Made by a program: the position numbers and the translations under genes. A DNA stretch of 64,000 bases, taken from contig NC_071335.1 in assembly GCF_027744825.2 (NCBI RefSeq), positions 14,636,501-14,700,500 on the forward strand, given 5' to 3'. Positions 24,129-35,406 of the stretch are shown one piece after another (position 1 is the stretch's first letter; each line of letters starts with the position of its first letter). The DNA is from Synchiropus splendidus (lineage: Eukaryota > Chordata > Actinopteri > Syngnathiformes > Callionymidae). Below the pieces are notes generated by a model. The model was given only the letters and a program-made list of their open reading frames with translations. It was not told the DNA's origin and made no database searches.

Positions 24129-24711
24129 TAGTGATGGGTAGATGAGCTTCACGATTCAGTACTGAGGGGTTCATGAGGTTTCATGACACAGAACTGAAGG
24201 GTTCATGAGGTTTCATGACACAGTACTGAAGGGTTCATATGGTTTCATGACACAGTACTGAAGGGTTCATATGGTTTCATGACACAGTACTGAAGGGTTC
24301 ATGAGGTTTCATGACACAGTACTGAAGGGTTCATGAGGTTTCATGACACAGGACTGAGGGGTTCATGTGGTTTCATGAGACAGGACTGAAGGGTTCATGA
24401 GGTTTCATGACACAGGACTGAAGGGTTCATGAGGTTTCATGACACAGTACTGAAGGGTTCATATGGTTTCATGACACAGTACTGAACGGTTCATGAGGTT
24501 TCATGACACAGGACTGAAGGGTTCATGAGGTTTCATGACACAGCGTCCTGATTTTCAGTCTTCTCTAAAATGTTTTGACTTTAATAACTAATTCAGTAAA
24601 ACCATTGAACCATATTTCTAAACCAAGAGCACCATCTAGTGGCCTCTGAAAATTGGGACACTGTTTCATCAACTCTGCAATGCAGCTTTATGATACATCT
24701 ACCCGTCACTA
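24129..24711. mobile_element. Palindromic MITE copy 3b, enlarged by an internal minisatellite
   Basis: Begins TAGTGATGGGTAGATGAG and ends CTACCCGTCACTA, the family termini. Its body is the usual one (CAGCGTCCTGATTTTCAG, later GCACCATCTAGTGG at 24629-24642), but about 380 bp of tandem 32-bp units sit just inside the left end, taking a ~240-bp element to 583 bp. The left CTCF-like core has been deleted here (CAG is followed directly by TCTTCTCTAAAATG). Confidence 0.75.
24153..24536. repeat. Twelve-unit 32-bp minisatellite inside a MITE
   Basis: Exactly twelve 32-bp units fill 384 bp. Each has the form GACACAGTACTGAAGGGTTC followed by ATGAGGTTTCAT. The first unit is divergent (GATTCAGTACTGAGG). 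Variants alternate at a few sites (GTACTG or GGACTG; ATGAGG, ATATGG or ATGTGG) and neighbouring units share variants, which indicates stepwise duplication by slippage or unequal exchange. The unit equals the subterminal sequence of the MITE, also seen once at 41118-41145. There are no unique spacers, so this is not a CRISPR array. Confidence 0.9.
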
Positions 24712-25468
24712 CAAAAGGCAGCCCATCACTTGTGGTTTGTTTCCATACATACTTGCCATAGTCCACATTCTGGTCTAGACCCATTACACGTAGATCCAGA
24801 CGCACTGCATGTAGTAAACAACATTTTTAATGATTTTGTTTTCTTGAAAATTCCATACAAACTTAGCATAAGAGTTTAAAACAGGGCTGGGGTTATATAT
24901 AAGATATTAATTTAGATCATTTCATGTCATGCAAAAATAGATTTACTACAATAAACTTTCAAAAAATATGTTGTTCTGTGGACTTAATGCCGAAAAAGTT
25001 TGCTTTCCACTCTGATGTTTAAATTCTTGTGTACAGATTCAATTCATGCTTGAACATTCTGCTCTCATTCCACCTTCAGTTCAAGCAAAACTTGCTGTCA
25101 GTGTCCATTTTAAATCCGAGAGGCAGTTTTCGTATTAATGTATGTGCATGTGGTGTCAAAATCCCCCTTGTCAACCTGACAACGCTCTCTTCTTTTTCTC
25201 TGTGAAGCATCTTTAAAACACTCATCTGTCTGTGCTTTCATCATCTGTTGACACGTCTAACCTTTACTATATATATATAAAAGAAAATGTCAACATTGGA
25301 GGTGAGAGTTTTTGGTGAACTTTAAATTCACACCTTATTTAATTGCTGTGAAACCGGTCGACAGCCAAACCCAATTGTGTGTGATGACTCACAAACAAGC
25401 AGCGACATGAGCAAATGCCAAGATTTATTACTGAAATACAATATACATACAAGCATACTTTGTCAGGT

Positions 25469-25605
25469 AACCAGCGCTTAGTCCTGTTCAGGGTTGCGGG
25501 GAGTGCTGGAGCTTAACCCAACAGCCATTGGCCAAGAGTCGGGAATACACCCTGGACTGGTCGCCAGTCCGTCACTCAGGGGCACACACACACGCATACA
25601 CACAC
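25469..25605 (+). mobile_element. LINE 3' tail (L2/Maui-like), copy 1
   Basis: The segment carries CCTGTTCAGGGTTGCGGGG, GTGCTGGAGCTTAACCCAAC, ACACCCTGGACTGGTCGCC and AGTCCGTCACTCAGGGGCAC before a CA-rich run. This is the well-known 3' tail of L2/Maui-type LINEs in fish. No reverse transcriptase frame is attached, so it is a 5'-truncated insertion. Family name is from memory. Confidence 0.6.
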
Positions 25606-25959
25606 CTCGGGGCAAAAAAGTACATGCGGCGGTCAGAGCCGACATGCAAGAAAACAAGCAGTCAGTCCATGCTACAAAGGTACAAATACAGGTACAGCAC
25701 TATATCAGATCTTTGCCTGCTCCTCCTGCAATATAAAGCCGAGGCAGCCGCGGACGTTACTGCTGTGCTTTCCCTTCAATGTGCCGCCAACCATAAACTT
25801 CCCTCACGTTTGCCGTTGTTTGCCAACTGAAATCAGCCAATGACAACAACGACACTTCCATCACATACTTCTATGCATTCTTTACGCTGCTGTTCATCAA
25901 CATATCCACCTGGGGCCACAGCCCAGAGTCAAATGTTTGTCCCTCTTAACTAGACTAAA

Positions 25960-26215
25960 CTAAACTAAAGACAAACAGAACCACAGAGTGTGGTCGGTGA
26001 GGACGTTAAGCATGTCGCGACTGGAGAACGGAGAATTTTCGCCATTGTTATGTCTTCTTCGTGTCTCATTGGGGCTACATATCGGGTAGTAATAGCAACA
26101 CCGCCCTCACAGTATCCTGTGGTACTGCTCCTTTTTGATGGTCTGTATCCATAAGCTTTATGGAAATGTGCAGAAATTCGGACAAAATAAGCACAGCAGA
26201 CAGACAGCTCCACCT
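25960..26215 (-). repeat. Dispersed ~200-bp repeat, inverted relative to 38035-38235
   Basis: The reverse complement aligns with 38035-38235: a shared CATTTCCA.AAGCTTATGGAT block, GGAGCAGTACCAC, GGCAGTGTTGCT/GGCGGTGTTGCT and AACGTCCTCACCGACC. Divergence is clearly higher than between the pogo/Tigger copies. Both strands contain short open frames, none shared in a coding pattern. Family not recognised. Confidence 0.55.
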
Positions 26216-26324
26216 GGATCCATATGTAGTGTAGATGGGCCTTAAGTCAGACAAAAAATAAAACCAACGTTAAAGCAAATCCTGACATTTATAAAGCAAA
26301 AAGTATTTAAAGCTCTTGCGGGCC

Positions 26325-26378
26325 TCATAAAATTACAGTGGGGTCGGATGTGGCCCCCAGGCCTTGAGTTTGGCATGA
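26325..26378. repeat. hAT-derived fragment
   Basis: GGTCGGATGTGGCCCCCAGG followed by CCTTGAGTTTGGCATG resembles the terminal part of a common vertebrate hAT family whose ends read 'cccgggccttgagtttgacac'. Only one end is present. Confidence 0.45.
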
Positions 26379-26379
26379 G

Positions 26380-27060
26380 CTTTGCATGGCGCGGTTCACG
26401 TGAGGTCCATTATTCTCACCCAGCCTCATAATCATGAAACTTCTTTCCGAATTCCTCTCGTTCTCCTGGACTTTCATTAAATCTCCGGCATCAACTCTGT
26501 TTGACGTGACATTCTGCTCTCCGATTCAGCTTTAAATATGGCTCCATCTCCCACCTCCGTCTGAGCCATCACTCCTCCCGTTCCACCATAACCTTACGGG
26601 TCAAAGTCTGCTCATTTCACACTCATTTGCCAACTCCCCGCTCACCACATCACACACACTCTCCGTGGTGGATGAGCGGAGGGTCAGCGGCAAATGAGCT
26701 GACTTGTTTTATTTTGCTCATTAAGACTTATAGAGTGCCGTGTACTTGCAAAGCATGATATAGCTGACCACGACGGAGGACATAAAGCGAGCCAGAGCGA
26801 AAGAGAGAGCCCTTCATTTGAGATGGATGGCTGCTAATAAAGCTGGATTGAGACTGATACGGCACTCTGGGCCTCTAATTGACACCTGTAATGGCAGGGG
26901 AGCAAACACGGTGCAGTAATGAAAGGAAAAGGTTGAGGGGGGGGGGATTAGGGAGAACATTTTCTTTAGGTGCAGCCGTGAACAAAAGGCCTCTGCCATC
27001 ACATTTCATTACTCAGCGCTCGGCGCCAGCCTTTTCTTGAAAACTCACCAGCAACAACTC
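26380..27060. promoter_or_regulatory. Candidate conserved noncoding block (low confidence)
   Basis: This stretch lacks recognisable repeats, has more balanced base composition than its surroundings, and holds many homeodomain-like ATTA/TAAT cores and phrases such as GCTAATAAAGCTGGATTGAG and CCTCTAATTGACACCTGTAATGG. Such texture is often seen in conserved intronic enhancers. Nothing in the sequence alone proves conservation; it rests on appearance only. Confidence 0.2.
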
Positions 27061-27335
27061 TGCAGAGAGTGATCAACCTTTTGGAGCAATGTCAACGCTT
27101 CGTGTGCTGCGGCAGTTGGCCACAAACTCAAATGCTAATTTGTGTTGGAGGCTTCATCATCGCAGATAAACATTTAATAAAGCATTTTTTTTTTCCCGCC
27201 CGGAGGAGTCACCGGGACGGGAATGTGCCATTATGGGCATCTGGTTTGTTGCTCTTGGTTTCACCTTCCGTGATGATGAATGAATTATCCAAGGACAAGT
27301 GATGCTGCACTCTTCTGCTTTACAATTACAGTATA

Positions 27336-27931
27336 CAGTGGTACCTCATCCGTTCCAGGTGGCCGTTCGAGAAGCGAATTGTTGGAAATCTGAATGGAAA
27401 AAGAAACAATGCGTTCCAAGCCTTAAAACAGTCTTTTGTAGGAGTGAATGTCGAGTGTCTGCTGCAGGTGGCTGTTCCTCTATGTGTGTGGCCGCTGCAT
27501 GTGGGAGGGGTTGCCGAGTGAGTGACGTCTCTCCAGAAGTGAAGAGGTGCCCGGTGCGTGTCCAGCTCTGAATGTGCGCTTCTGTGCAGTTTGGCTGTGA
27601 CAAAATCATAAACCAAGTAACGCTCTGTCCCAGACTCGCCTCATCCCTGTCCCAGCTCCAGCCCACAACAGGACATCAAACCCTGGAGTGAGCGCTCCAG
27701 CCTCGGAGGTGTGGAGAGCGAGCACCTCCCCTGTGACAGTGCAGGGACAGGAAAGGTTTTACAGCTCAATATGAAGAAAAAACAGTCAGTAAATGTAGCT
27801 AACGGGACACGTCTGCATACAGAGGCTGCGTTATACACAATAACAGAGCGCATCGTGGGTCACCTGGTCAGTCCCCACGTTATGTTTTTTCCAGCTGTTT
27901 TCGGGGGCGTTCGAAAACCTAGGTACCGCTG
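27336..27931 (-). mobile_element. pogo/Tigger-like nonautonomous DNA transposon, copy 2 (both ends present)
   Basis: CAGTGGTACCTC at the left and the inverted AGGTACCGCTG at the right form terminal repeats, each bordered by TA (27334-27335 and 27932-27933), as expected for the Tc1/mariner superfamily, pogo/Tigger branch. It is oriented opposite to 9193-9878. Compared with that copy it lacks about 70 bp near its right end, in the part preserved at 28966-29083. Open frames on the minus strand mirror those of copy 1 and are not evidence of a protein. Confidence 0.75.
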
Positions 27932-28843
27932 TATTTATAAAGCGATCTGAATATGCCTTTTAAAGCCGCTACTATTATTTCTGAAGCAAGACAAGATGGC
28001 GTGCCTATGAATGACTGGAGAGGGGACCTTTCATCGTGCCATGTCCGGCATTCATAGACAATACTTGCAAATAAATAAAACAACGTCAACCAAAATGTTG
28101 AAAAGTTTAGATGTGTGTTTATAAATATGCATGAGCGTCAGAGTTAGAATTCAGTCAAGTAGAGCGTGGTGTTGAACCACAGTTCTGCCTGCAGCAATAG
28201 AAGCTTATTCAAGGGTGAGTTAAAAATTCAAATTAGATTTTTCAAGTACTTTCTCCAGGCAGTTGGTTTTGTAATTTTAGCACATATACCAATTCCGTCA
28301 GGAGAGGTTATATTATTAGCAGCAGCGTCTCCTGCACAAAGTAACTGGATGCAGTTTTGACATATGAAGCATAATACAAGTGTTTGTTTACCAGGGTTTC
28401 AACAGTGGAGCGTGGAGGAAGTTGTAATGGACCATGTTGTTGTTGTTTTTGTTTAATCTCTCCTGCATTGCTGTCTGTATTTTGAAAGGACATGTTGGAC
28501 GAAAGATGTGGGTGAAGGTGCTAGCATGAGTCGGGTGGATGGTCAAGATAAGAGGGAGCAGGCTGACTTCCTGTGGGATGGGAAATGTAGAAGGATGTAG
28601 CGACGACAGTAAAGAGAAGACAATCTGAATTTCACTCTGGAATCACAGTCATGGGTTCTCAGCTTGCCATGGCTTCGATTCTACAGAAAATATGGTCTAA
28701 ACTCTGTTAGCATTTGGCATCGGTTTTGGAAACTGATTGGAAACAAGTGGGTAAACGCTGCTCTGCCACTTTTTAGTTTCTTGCCTACTAATGCAGTCAC
28801 ATTTCTTTGAATATTTTTTATCTAGTTCATAGGTGGGGCTTGA

Positions 28844-28859
28844 TTTTTTTTTTTTTTTT
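28844..28859. repeat. T16 homopolymer
   Basis: A run of T residues in the intron; no function inferred. Confidence 0.75.
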
Positions 28860-28965
28860 CTTAAAGTTTTATCAAGAGATGAGCGCACGCTTTGTGACTG
28901 CATTTTCTCTGTGTTTTCAGGGAGACGTTTTTTACCCTTAAATTTTCCACCCATCTGCTTCATCA

Positions 28966-29083
28966 CGTTATGTTTTTTCCGGCTTATTTCGGGGGCGTTC
29001 GAGTTCTGAATGTTCGTTCGAAATCCGAAGCAAAAAAATCTGGAAATTTTTGTTCGAACTCCGATTTGTTTGAAGTCCGGGAA
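28966..29083 (-). mobile_element. pogo/Tigger-like fragment, copy 3
   Basis: The reverse complement matches 9203-9337, including CCCCCGAAATAAGCCGGAAA and the TTTTTTTGCTTCGGATTTCGAAC stretch. Only one end of the element is present, without a clean terminal inverted repeat. It lies 170 bp upstream of sgcz exon B and in the same orientation as copy 2. Confidence 0.65.
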
Positions 29084-29251
29084 AAAATAAGTTCTGTCGG
29101 TAACTTAAACTTTGCCATGATAAATCGAACAGCTAGATAACAGCAGATCTGTTGTTCATCTTGAACAGGAGGAATTTCTGTGTATGGTGCTGTAGCATGT
29201 TGTGCTGGACATTGTTTTCCTCATATTTTTTGTTTACCACTTTGCCTCTAG

Positions 29252-29374
29252 GCTCAGAGATGGTGGAGGCACAGTGTCAAAGGTTCGAGGTGAGAAGCTC
29301 AGATGGAGAGAGAGTCCTGTTTTCAGCAGATGAAGACGAGATCAGCATCGGCACAGAGAAACTCCGAGTTACAG
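29252..29374 (+). CDS. sgcz: zeta-sarcoglycan exon B (extracellular beta-rich domain)
   Basis: The 123-bp exon lies between acceptor TTGCCTCTAG (ends 29251) and donor GTGAGC (from 29375). Its first two bases complete the glycine begun by exon A. It then encodes SEMVEAQCQRFEV and RVLFSADEDEISIGTEKLRV, ending with one base of the next glycine. The zeta paralog has VEAQCKRFEV and VLFSADEDEITIGAEKL, while delta has VEAYGKKFEV and LLFSADNNEVVVGAERL, so zeta fits clearly. The segment from exon A's last glycine to this exon's last glycine is 42 residues, the same as remembered for human zeta-sarcoglycan, with no indel. It contains one cysteine. Confidence 0.95.
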
Positions 29375-30440
29375 GTGAGCTTTGCCCCGTGAAAGAGTTT
29401 CCTGTCATTCTCATTTATCGAAGGGGGTGAACGAAAAGCTAGCTAACACTGGCCAACAAGGGAAAACTGTGGGCTAAATGCATTTTTACTGTTGTACGTC
29501 AGAGAACGTCATTGGTTTAAAAGTTCAACAGATCAAAATCTGGTTGAAATGACCGGAGCTTTTCCAAGTCCTTCACTGTTCACAGCAGCATCACGAAGCA
29601 CAGGCGGACACTTGCAGACTCACAAATTGCCCTGAGCAGTGTCAGTAATTGAAGAGACTTGTCCATTAGACACACACTGCCGGAATAAGGTAGCAGACGA
29701 CGGAGGGGGAAGTGAAGTGATGAGGGTCAGGGGGTGACTGCTTTCACTTTCCTTTTGATGGAGGTGAAAGAGGAGACAGTGAACACTTCTAAACAGAATG
29801 CAAATATGAGCGCAGCCATTCACATCATGTGGTGAGGTCCAAAAGTGTCAAACCAGCCACCATGGATTCAGCTCAGTGATTCATGTGGATGCAGGCTTGT
29901 CGCTGGTGTCCACGCTGGATGCTGCAGGGCCGAGGTTCAGATAGTTTCCTTTAATGTGGAAGAGCTCGCCTTTCATGAGATGCACTCATGACTGCATCAC
30001 ACTGATGGCACATATGCTTCTGTTGATCTGTTGGTTTAACGGGAAATTGCAAGCTGTTATCCTGCAAACATTTCATGGCTGCACAGCTCCATAAAGCGCG
30101 AAGGGACATTACGTCCCTTTGCATGCGATCACATTTATTCAGTATCTAGAGGGGAAAAAATAATTCAATTTTGCAGAACTAGTTTGGCTGCCAAAAGAGA
30201 TCATTAACCAATTTAATATGTTCTACTTGAAAAAGCAGAGTTTTAGTTCTGCCCATCTTTCATAAGGCTACTTTCCTGTGGTGTTTTAAGGTTCAAAAGC
30301 TTGGGTCAGATCAGGCTGAAACAACAGAAGCCACTAAAGTGCCATCACGTTTTTTGTGACTAAAATATTAGTTAAGTCTGTGTTTGAAAGATGATGTCAT
30401 GCAACATTTGACATTGAACTCAAATGCATTGTTTCCTCAG
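29375..30440 (+). other. sgcz: sgcz intron between exons B and C (1.07 kb)
   Basis: Short intron, donor GTGAGC and acceptor GTTTCCTCAG. No repeat family, RNA gene or extra exon was recognised in it. A short antisense frame at 29620-29823 has no support. Confidence 0.9.
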
Positions 30441-30513
30441 GTGATGAAGGCATGGTGTTCAGTCACTCTGTAGAGACGTCACATGTGAGGGCAGAACCAT
30501 TCCAGGACCTAAA
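30441..30513 (+). CDS. sgcz: zeta-sarcoglycan exon C
   Basis: This 73-bp exon follows acceptor TTTCCTCAG (ends 30440) and is followed by an ideal donor GTAAGT (from 30514). It completes a glycine, then encodes DEGMVFSHSVETSHVRAEPF and QDL, ending with two bases of lysine. The human zeta segment reads TEGAVFGHSVETPHIRAEPSQDLR; delta has [24 protein letters not shown]. The 73-bp length and the 1-to-2 phase change agree with what I recall for the gamma/delta/zeta exon structure. A lone 73-bp exon cannot be skipped without a frameshift. Confidence 0.93.
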
Positions 30514-33500
30514 GTAAGTGTTGGGTGTCTCACTGTATCTACACTATGTAGGCGAAAACCGTTGCCTCAGATTCTCTGTGGACCTGTTTCTTCTTAGTAA
30601 TGTGAGAAATGGACTTGATTTTACTTGAGTATCAAGCAAACTAGTTTGTAGATTGTTTACCGTCGCAGCTGGCACAATATTGACAGGTCCATTACCCATA
30701 TACAATGTTTATACATGCATGTTAAAGAAGGACTTTGTCATGTTTTCATTACTCTGGTAGCAAATACATTTGTTTTCACCTCTTTGAAAATGCTTTTGTA
30801 AGTGTATGTAAACACCCCATAATGCCAACCCATTCTCACTTCCAAGACTTCAACTATCTTTGGTATCCAGTGTTTAAAAGTCAGCCTTACTGGTGGCATG
30901 TTGACGTATAGGTGTTTCAATGGTCTTTCAATGGCGAGTGAATTTGACTGACTTCACCCTCAGTTGAAGTTGTTAAGTCATCCAGAGATACAAAAACTGA
31001 TGCTGCTTCTGTGCATAATGGCAATGAGTCCATTTGCCATGACAGTCCACAAGCAGCACAAAGAAAAACTGGTGCTTAGCTTCACTGTATCCGCGGGTCT
31101 GCTTTATGAGAATGGGAGGGAAAAAAAACATGGAAATAACAGCACATGCAGCTGAAACCACTGGACAAAATAGCACTGGAGGCAGCAGAGGTGTTCACAT
31201 TCCCGCTGTAGCCGTCAACATCATTGTTTGAGAGATGAGAAAGAGTGTCACCAGTGGATCAGATACTATCACTATCGCCACCGTCTGGTGATGTCATAAT
31301 CTGCAAATGAGATGGGTGGATTCTCTCCCATACCAAAGTCTGGATCTTTCTAAAAATTGAAAGAGTGACATCAATGTTGAATACTGCACTGAAAAGACCC
31401 TTGTGCCTGAAGGATTTACGAGACCTTCACTGCCTTTATGGTGCCTTCCTATGCAGAGTTGCAATTAAAAAACTTTTATAAGATGACGACAAAATGAGTA
31501 ATTAACAATAAAAAGTGGGCGGTGTACCTATTTATTAATGTACTCTAGATGAATCCCACAAGACGATATTGCATATCTGCTCTCATCCCTCTACGGTTTG
31601 ACAGATAACTGTCTGAAAAACCAAATGTGTTGTTTTCAGCAGCTCACCTCAGTATGAACTGAGCCAATGATTGGCATTGTGACAGGCATGACACATCCCC
31701 CGGGCAAGAGTATACAAGGGCTAAGTTATGACTGAGACCAGTGTTGCACTGACAGGACAATTAAAGCCTGCGTTGGCCACAAGAGTTTTGTGTGAAACAA
31801 AGATTTGTCAATGTGACCTTGCCATTTTCCCTTGTAACTTCAATACCAGTCTGAAATATTTTGTTTTTAATAAACGAAAGCACGGATCATTTCTTGAGGA
31901 CAGGAAAGGTTTTAATCTCCCAGTGAAGACCAGACTCCACAGAAGTGTTTTGTGACTCTTTTGAAGAGGATCAGGACCAAGTTCTGAGTAGAGATGGGTT
32001 GGTGTTGGTGATATGAATGTCACTGAGTTGACATTCCAGCTGTCCACATTTGCTGCTAACTAACTAGACTAACTATAATAACATTGACGCACGTTGACTG
32101 ACTGATGCAGCAGCAGGAAAAATATTCATTGAGGACCTCAGGTAACCTGAGGTAAGGGGGACGTCGAGAAGAACCACTCCACAAGTCAGTTGAATCCAGA
32201 ATCTGTAAAGAGTGTTACTCAGTGTTAAGTTCACTCTGTTTGAAGAGGTCTTCCATATGTTGACACGTCCTTTAAAAAGCTCAAATGCCAGGAGCTCACA
32301 CGGGAATGCCGAGGGAGAGGCTGGAAAGCCAGCTCTGAGCCCATCGTGGTGGGATGTCAAGGGTTGGCAGTTTGCTCCAGGTTCCCTCACAGATGAAGCA
32401 GCTCAGCCACGGATGTATTTACACACCTGGATAGTTTCACCTTCAATGAACTTGCCAGTCGACAATAGTTTCCACAAAGTCACTCCACTCCACAATGCCA
32501 GCAAAACAGTGGAGGGAAGAAAATATGGACCCACAATTAGAAACTAAATATCAGATGCCATTTGTTGTCTAGAGTGTAATCACAGGACAGATGGTAAAAT
32601 GCTATCCGTTTTGATAAATGACTGGCTTTATTGCTTTGGCTGTGTGTTTTGTTTGCGTTGTCTTCTGCAAGTAAATGAAAATTATGGCTGAAGCAACTCT
32701 CAGGTTGTTTATATGGAGTTGTTTCAACCTAATATTGGACACTTTTTCCATTTACCGACAGAACAGTGACAGGGTGCGTTTAAACAAGACAATACAGGAG
32801 AAATAAAAGTGAGCTATTATAAAGCCCTTCGGTGTGCTGATATACTGTGCATAATAACAATGTAAAACCCCAAACTATAAGTGAGGCGCTGGGATTCTTT
32901 AAAGCTCCAGGTTGATCCTGCGAGGACAGAATTTATGAAAAGCTCACTTGTTTTTTGGTTTGAAGTGAATTTCTCTGAGGTTCTTGATGCTCTTCACGAC
33001 GTGGTTTATAAAGTAGTTAAAGTAAGGCGTGAGAATCATAAACATCTTATTCAGTGGCTGTTTCACTGTCAGTAGAAAAGTGCCTCCACGTTCAGTCTCA
33101 CATTGTGCATTGCAAGTATAGGTGTCATTGTCAGCAGCATCTCTTTATTATACAGTAAATACTGTGAGAGAAAAACGAAGAAAACAGCAAAGAGGCAACT
33201 CTGCAAATCACCGGCAGTTACCAAGATAATCCTGACAAGAGTGGTTCTGGCCACTGAACATTCCCCTGCCCTCATCCTTTCTGCCAAATTTATGCTCACT
33301 TCTCACCATGAAGTTGCCTCTACAACCCGCCGACGTCGCCCAGCTGGAGCAGCTCAACCAGGCTGGCACATTACTGTGCTCTATGGTAACAGCAATACCT
33401 GGAGACACACCAGTTCACCAGGAGCCATGGAGCAGGGTTGCACGGACGAAAGCGTGTTCATATCTATGTGTTTTGAAATGACTTGAAAAGTAAGGACACG

Positions 33501-33533
33501 CATCTTTCACAAGGGGTATGAACTAGCTACGAG

Positions 33534-33693
33534 TGGATGAGGTTTCATGAAACAGTGTCTGGATTTTCAGAGGCCACCAGATGACACTGTCTAATTTCTA
33601 AACCAAAAGCGCCATCTAGTGGCCTCTGAAAATCAGTCCACTGTTTCATGAACCCTGCAATACTGTTTCATGATACCTCAGCTATACATCACT
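33534..33693. mobile_element. Palindromic MITE copy 4
   Basis: Contains the family arms: TTTCATGAAACAGTGTCTGGATTTTCAG, then CCACCAGATGACAC (33574-33587, one change from the CTCF consensus) and GCGCCATCTAGTGG (33609-33622, intact). It is shorter than copy 1 because the central spacer is reduced. The terminal TAGTGATGGGT motifs are eroded. Confidence 0.7.
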
Positions 33694-34828
33694 CATTTAT
33701 TACATCGCTGATTTGATCCGTGTGCTGTATGTATGTTCACAAATATCCTCATCGAAATGGAAATATGTTGAGGTAGTTTCTCTCACTTCAGAGTACAGAA
33801 GTCGCATGGGTGATACATCGTTGCCATAATTAAATGCAGGCTAACTTTACGATGCTTCGTTTGAAATAACAACCCATCAGCCAGCATCTCTGCACAGACG
33901 CCCCTTGAGGTCAGCCACAGATAAATGGGAAAACAATGCAGATCCAAAAGTAATTACATGCTTCAGAAAGTCTTCAGTCACTTGTAAGATGTGAAATAGA
34001 TCGGAGAGAGAGCCATGATTTTAATTATGAACTCCTATAAGAGGGTAACGTTTTTTTGTTTTTTTCCAATGTCGACAGTGGGATTCTCGCAGCACTGCAT
34101 GCAAACATTAGATTCCCATTCCTGGTGTCATCTTGTTCCCCATTTTGTAACACCATGACCTAGAACTATTGCTCAATCTTACGTGAATTCCACAGTGCCC
34201 CTTCTGTGCCCCTTTTCTCATCATTTTGACAAGACATTATTGCAGAAAAAGAAATTGAAAGAGGAAAGAACAAAAGTCAAATGAATCTGGAAGCGGCGAG
34301 GGCATGGCAGATGAAAATGTCCTGCAGTGTTCCCTTTACAAAAGGCAGTCTCACCTGGATTTGAGGTGGAAACTGAAGGAACACATCCTAGAAAGGAAAA
34401 CACAAGCGATACTGACTGAGTCAGTCATGTTCTACCAAACGATCCTCCTCTGTGCGCAGCCGAAGACTTAATGGCGGTGATTGATGTTCATTATGTCGTA
34501 TTTACTGATCCTCTGGACTTGAAAATCCCACAGTGGACGCAGCGGTCATTAACAATCCAGCATGAAAGAGCAACACTCCGAGTAGCGATCGCTGCAATAA
34601 ACCCTGCGTTAAAGTCAAGCTCAGCCTCACATTACATTCCTTATTTTCTGATGGCCACAGCATGTTTTTCAAATGCCAAGGTTAGCGCCACATTTCTTGG
34701 GCATCACAGCATGACATCCTTGCTCCATCTACCGATAACAGAAAGAATATATATATATATAATTTTTTTTTTTTTTTTAATTCATAGGCACTGCAGTCGC
34801 AGACAGAATGAAAGGATAACTTCAAAGG

Positions 34829-34985
34829 GTAGTCGTGAGACCTGTCATGATGCTTGGTTCGGAGACAGGAGCAGCGTTAGAGGTGGCAGAGTTGAAGAGG
34901 CTCAGGTCCTCATTTGGAGTGACTGGGAAGGACGAGATCAGAAGTATAGCAGAGGGGCAGCTCATGAAGAGGATAAGGAGTGACT
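34829..34985 (+). pseudogene. LINE reverse-transcriptase C-terminal fragment
   Basis: Read from GTC at about 34829, the frame gives VVRPVMMLGSETGAALEVAE, then LKRLRSSFGVTGKDEIRSIA, and stops at TAA. This matches the conserved 'VVRPxMxYGLETxAL..ELEVAELKMLRFSLGVTRxDxIRN' region after the catalytic domain of non-LTR retrotransposons. The catalytic FADD motif, the endonuclease and the rest are missing, and the stop interrupts the frame. It overlaps a longer, unrelated open frame in another phase. Confidence 0.6.
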
Positions 34986-35406
34986 AAGGTGATTTAAAAT
35001 AAGTTAAGGTCAACTCCAACACTGACTTGCAATGCTGAAAGACAATGGATAAGAAGAGATGAGGCATACAATGGCTTTATACCCTCAAAATTCACTCGTG
35101 GTTGATTAAACTAGCTGCTAACACTTGCGCCCTCGTATCAATACTTGCGTAGACGACTTACTGAAACTAGAAACACGCTCTAACCCTGATATCAGCATAC
35201 ACATGAAGCTATCCTGATGTTTGAAACAGTGCGCACACATGGATCCCCACACATTCAACTGATGTGTCACGTATGAGCATGGCAAAATTTCTCACTGAAA
35301 CATGACAATGTAACATGGTATATATAGCACCACTCTGAGCATGAGTCAAAGACTCGCCATGACTGAAACACATGATTTATTTGAGGTGCTTTGTATAGAC
35401 TTGTCA

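Larger units (their letters stand above)
11068..29251 (+). other. sgcz: sgcz intron between exons A and B (18.2 kb)
   Basis: Canonical donor GTAAGA at 11068 and acceptor CTCTAG ending 29251. No additional exon with sarcoglycan similarity was found, and the phase-1 ends of exons A and B join without loss of residues relative to zeta-sarcoglycan. Contents: a MITE pair at 11851-12083 and 12096-12688, a hairpin palindrome at 13435-13495, a small hAT-like insertion at 15121-15209, a repeat-rich zone 17.2-19.5 kb, MITE copies at 20.5 and 24 kb with a minisatellite, a LINE tail at 25.5 kb, an inverted-pair repeat at 25.96-26.22 kb, a possible conserved noncoding block at 26.4-27.06 kb, and pogo/Tigger-like copies at 27.3 and 29.0 kb. 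I see nothing definite in 9.9-10.9, 13.5-15.1 and 22-23.4 kb. Confidence 0.85.

Noticed and set aside
24153..24536. Regular 32-bp repeats resembling a CRISPR array
   Set aside because: Units are directly adjacent with no unique spacers, and the context is a vertebrate MITE.
32136..32152. Perfect 17-bp palindrome CCTCAGGTAACCTGAGG
   Set aside because: Short enough to be chance in 64 kb; no repeat or regulatory context.
34471..34983. 170-codon plus-strand open frame
   Set aside because: It crosses a poly-T stretch and a LINE fragment whose true frame is a different one; nothing sarcoglycan-like or otherwise familiar in the peptide.
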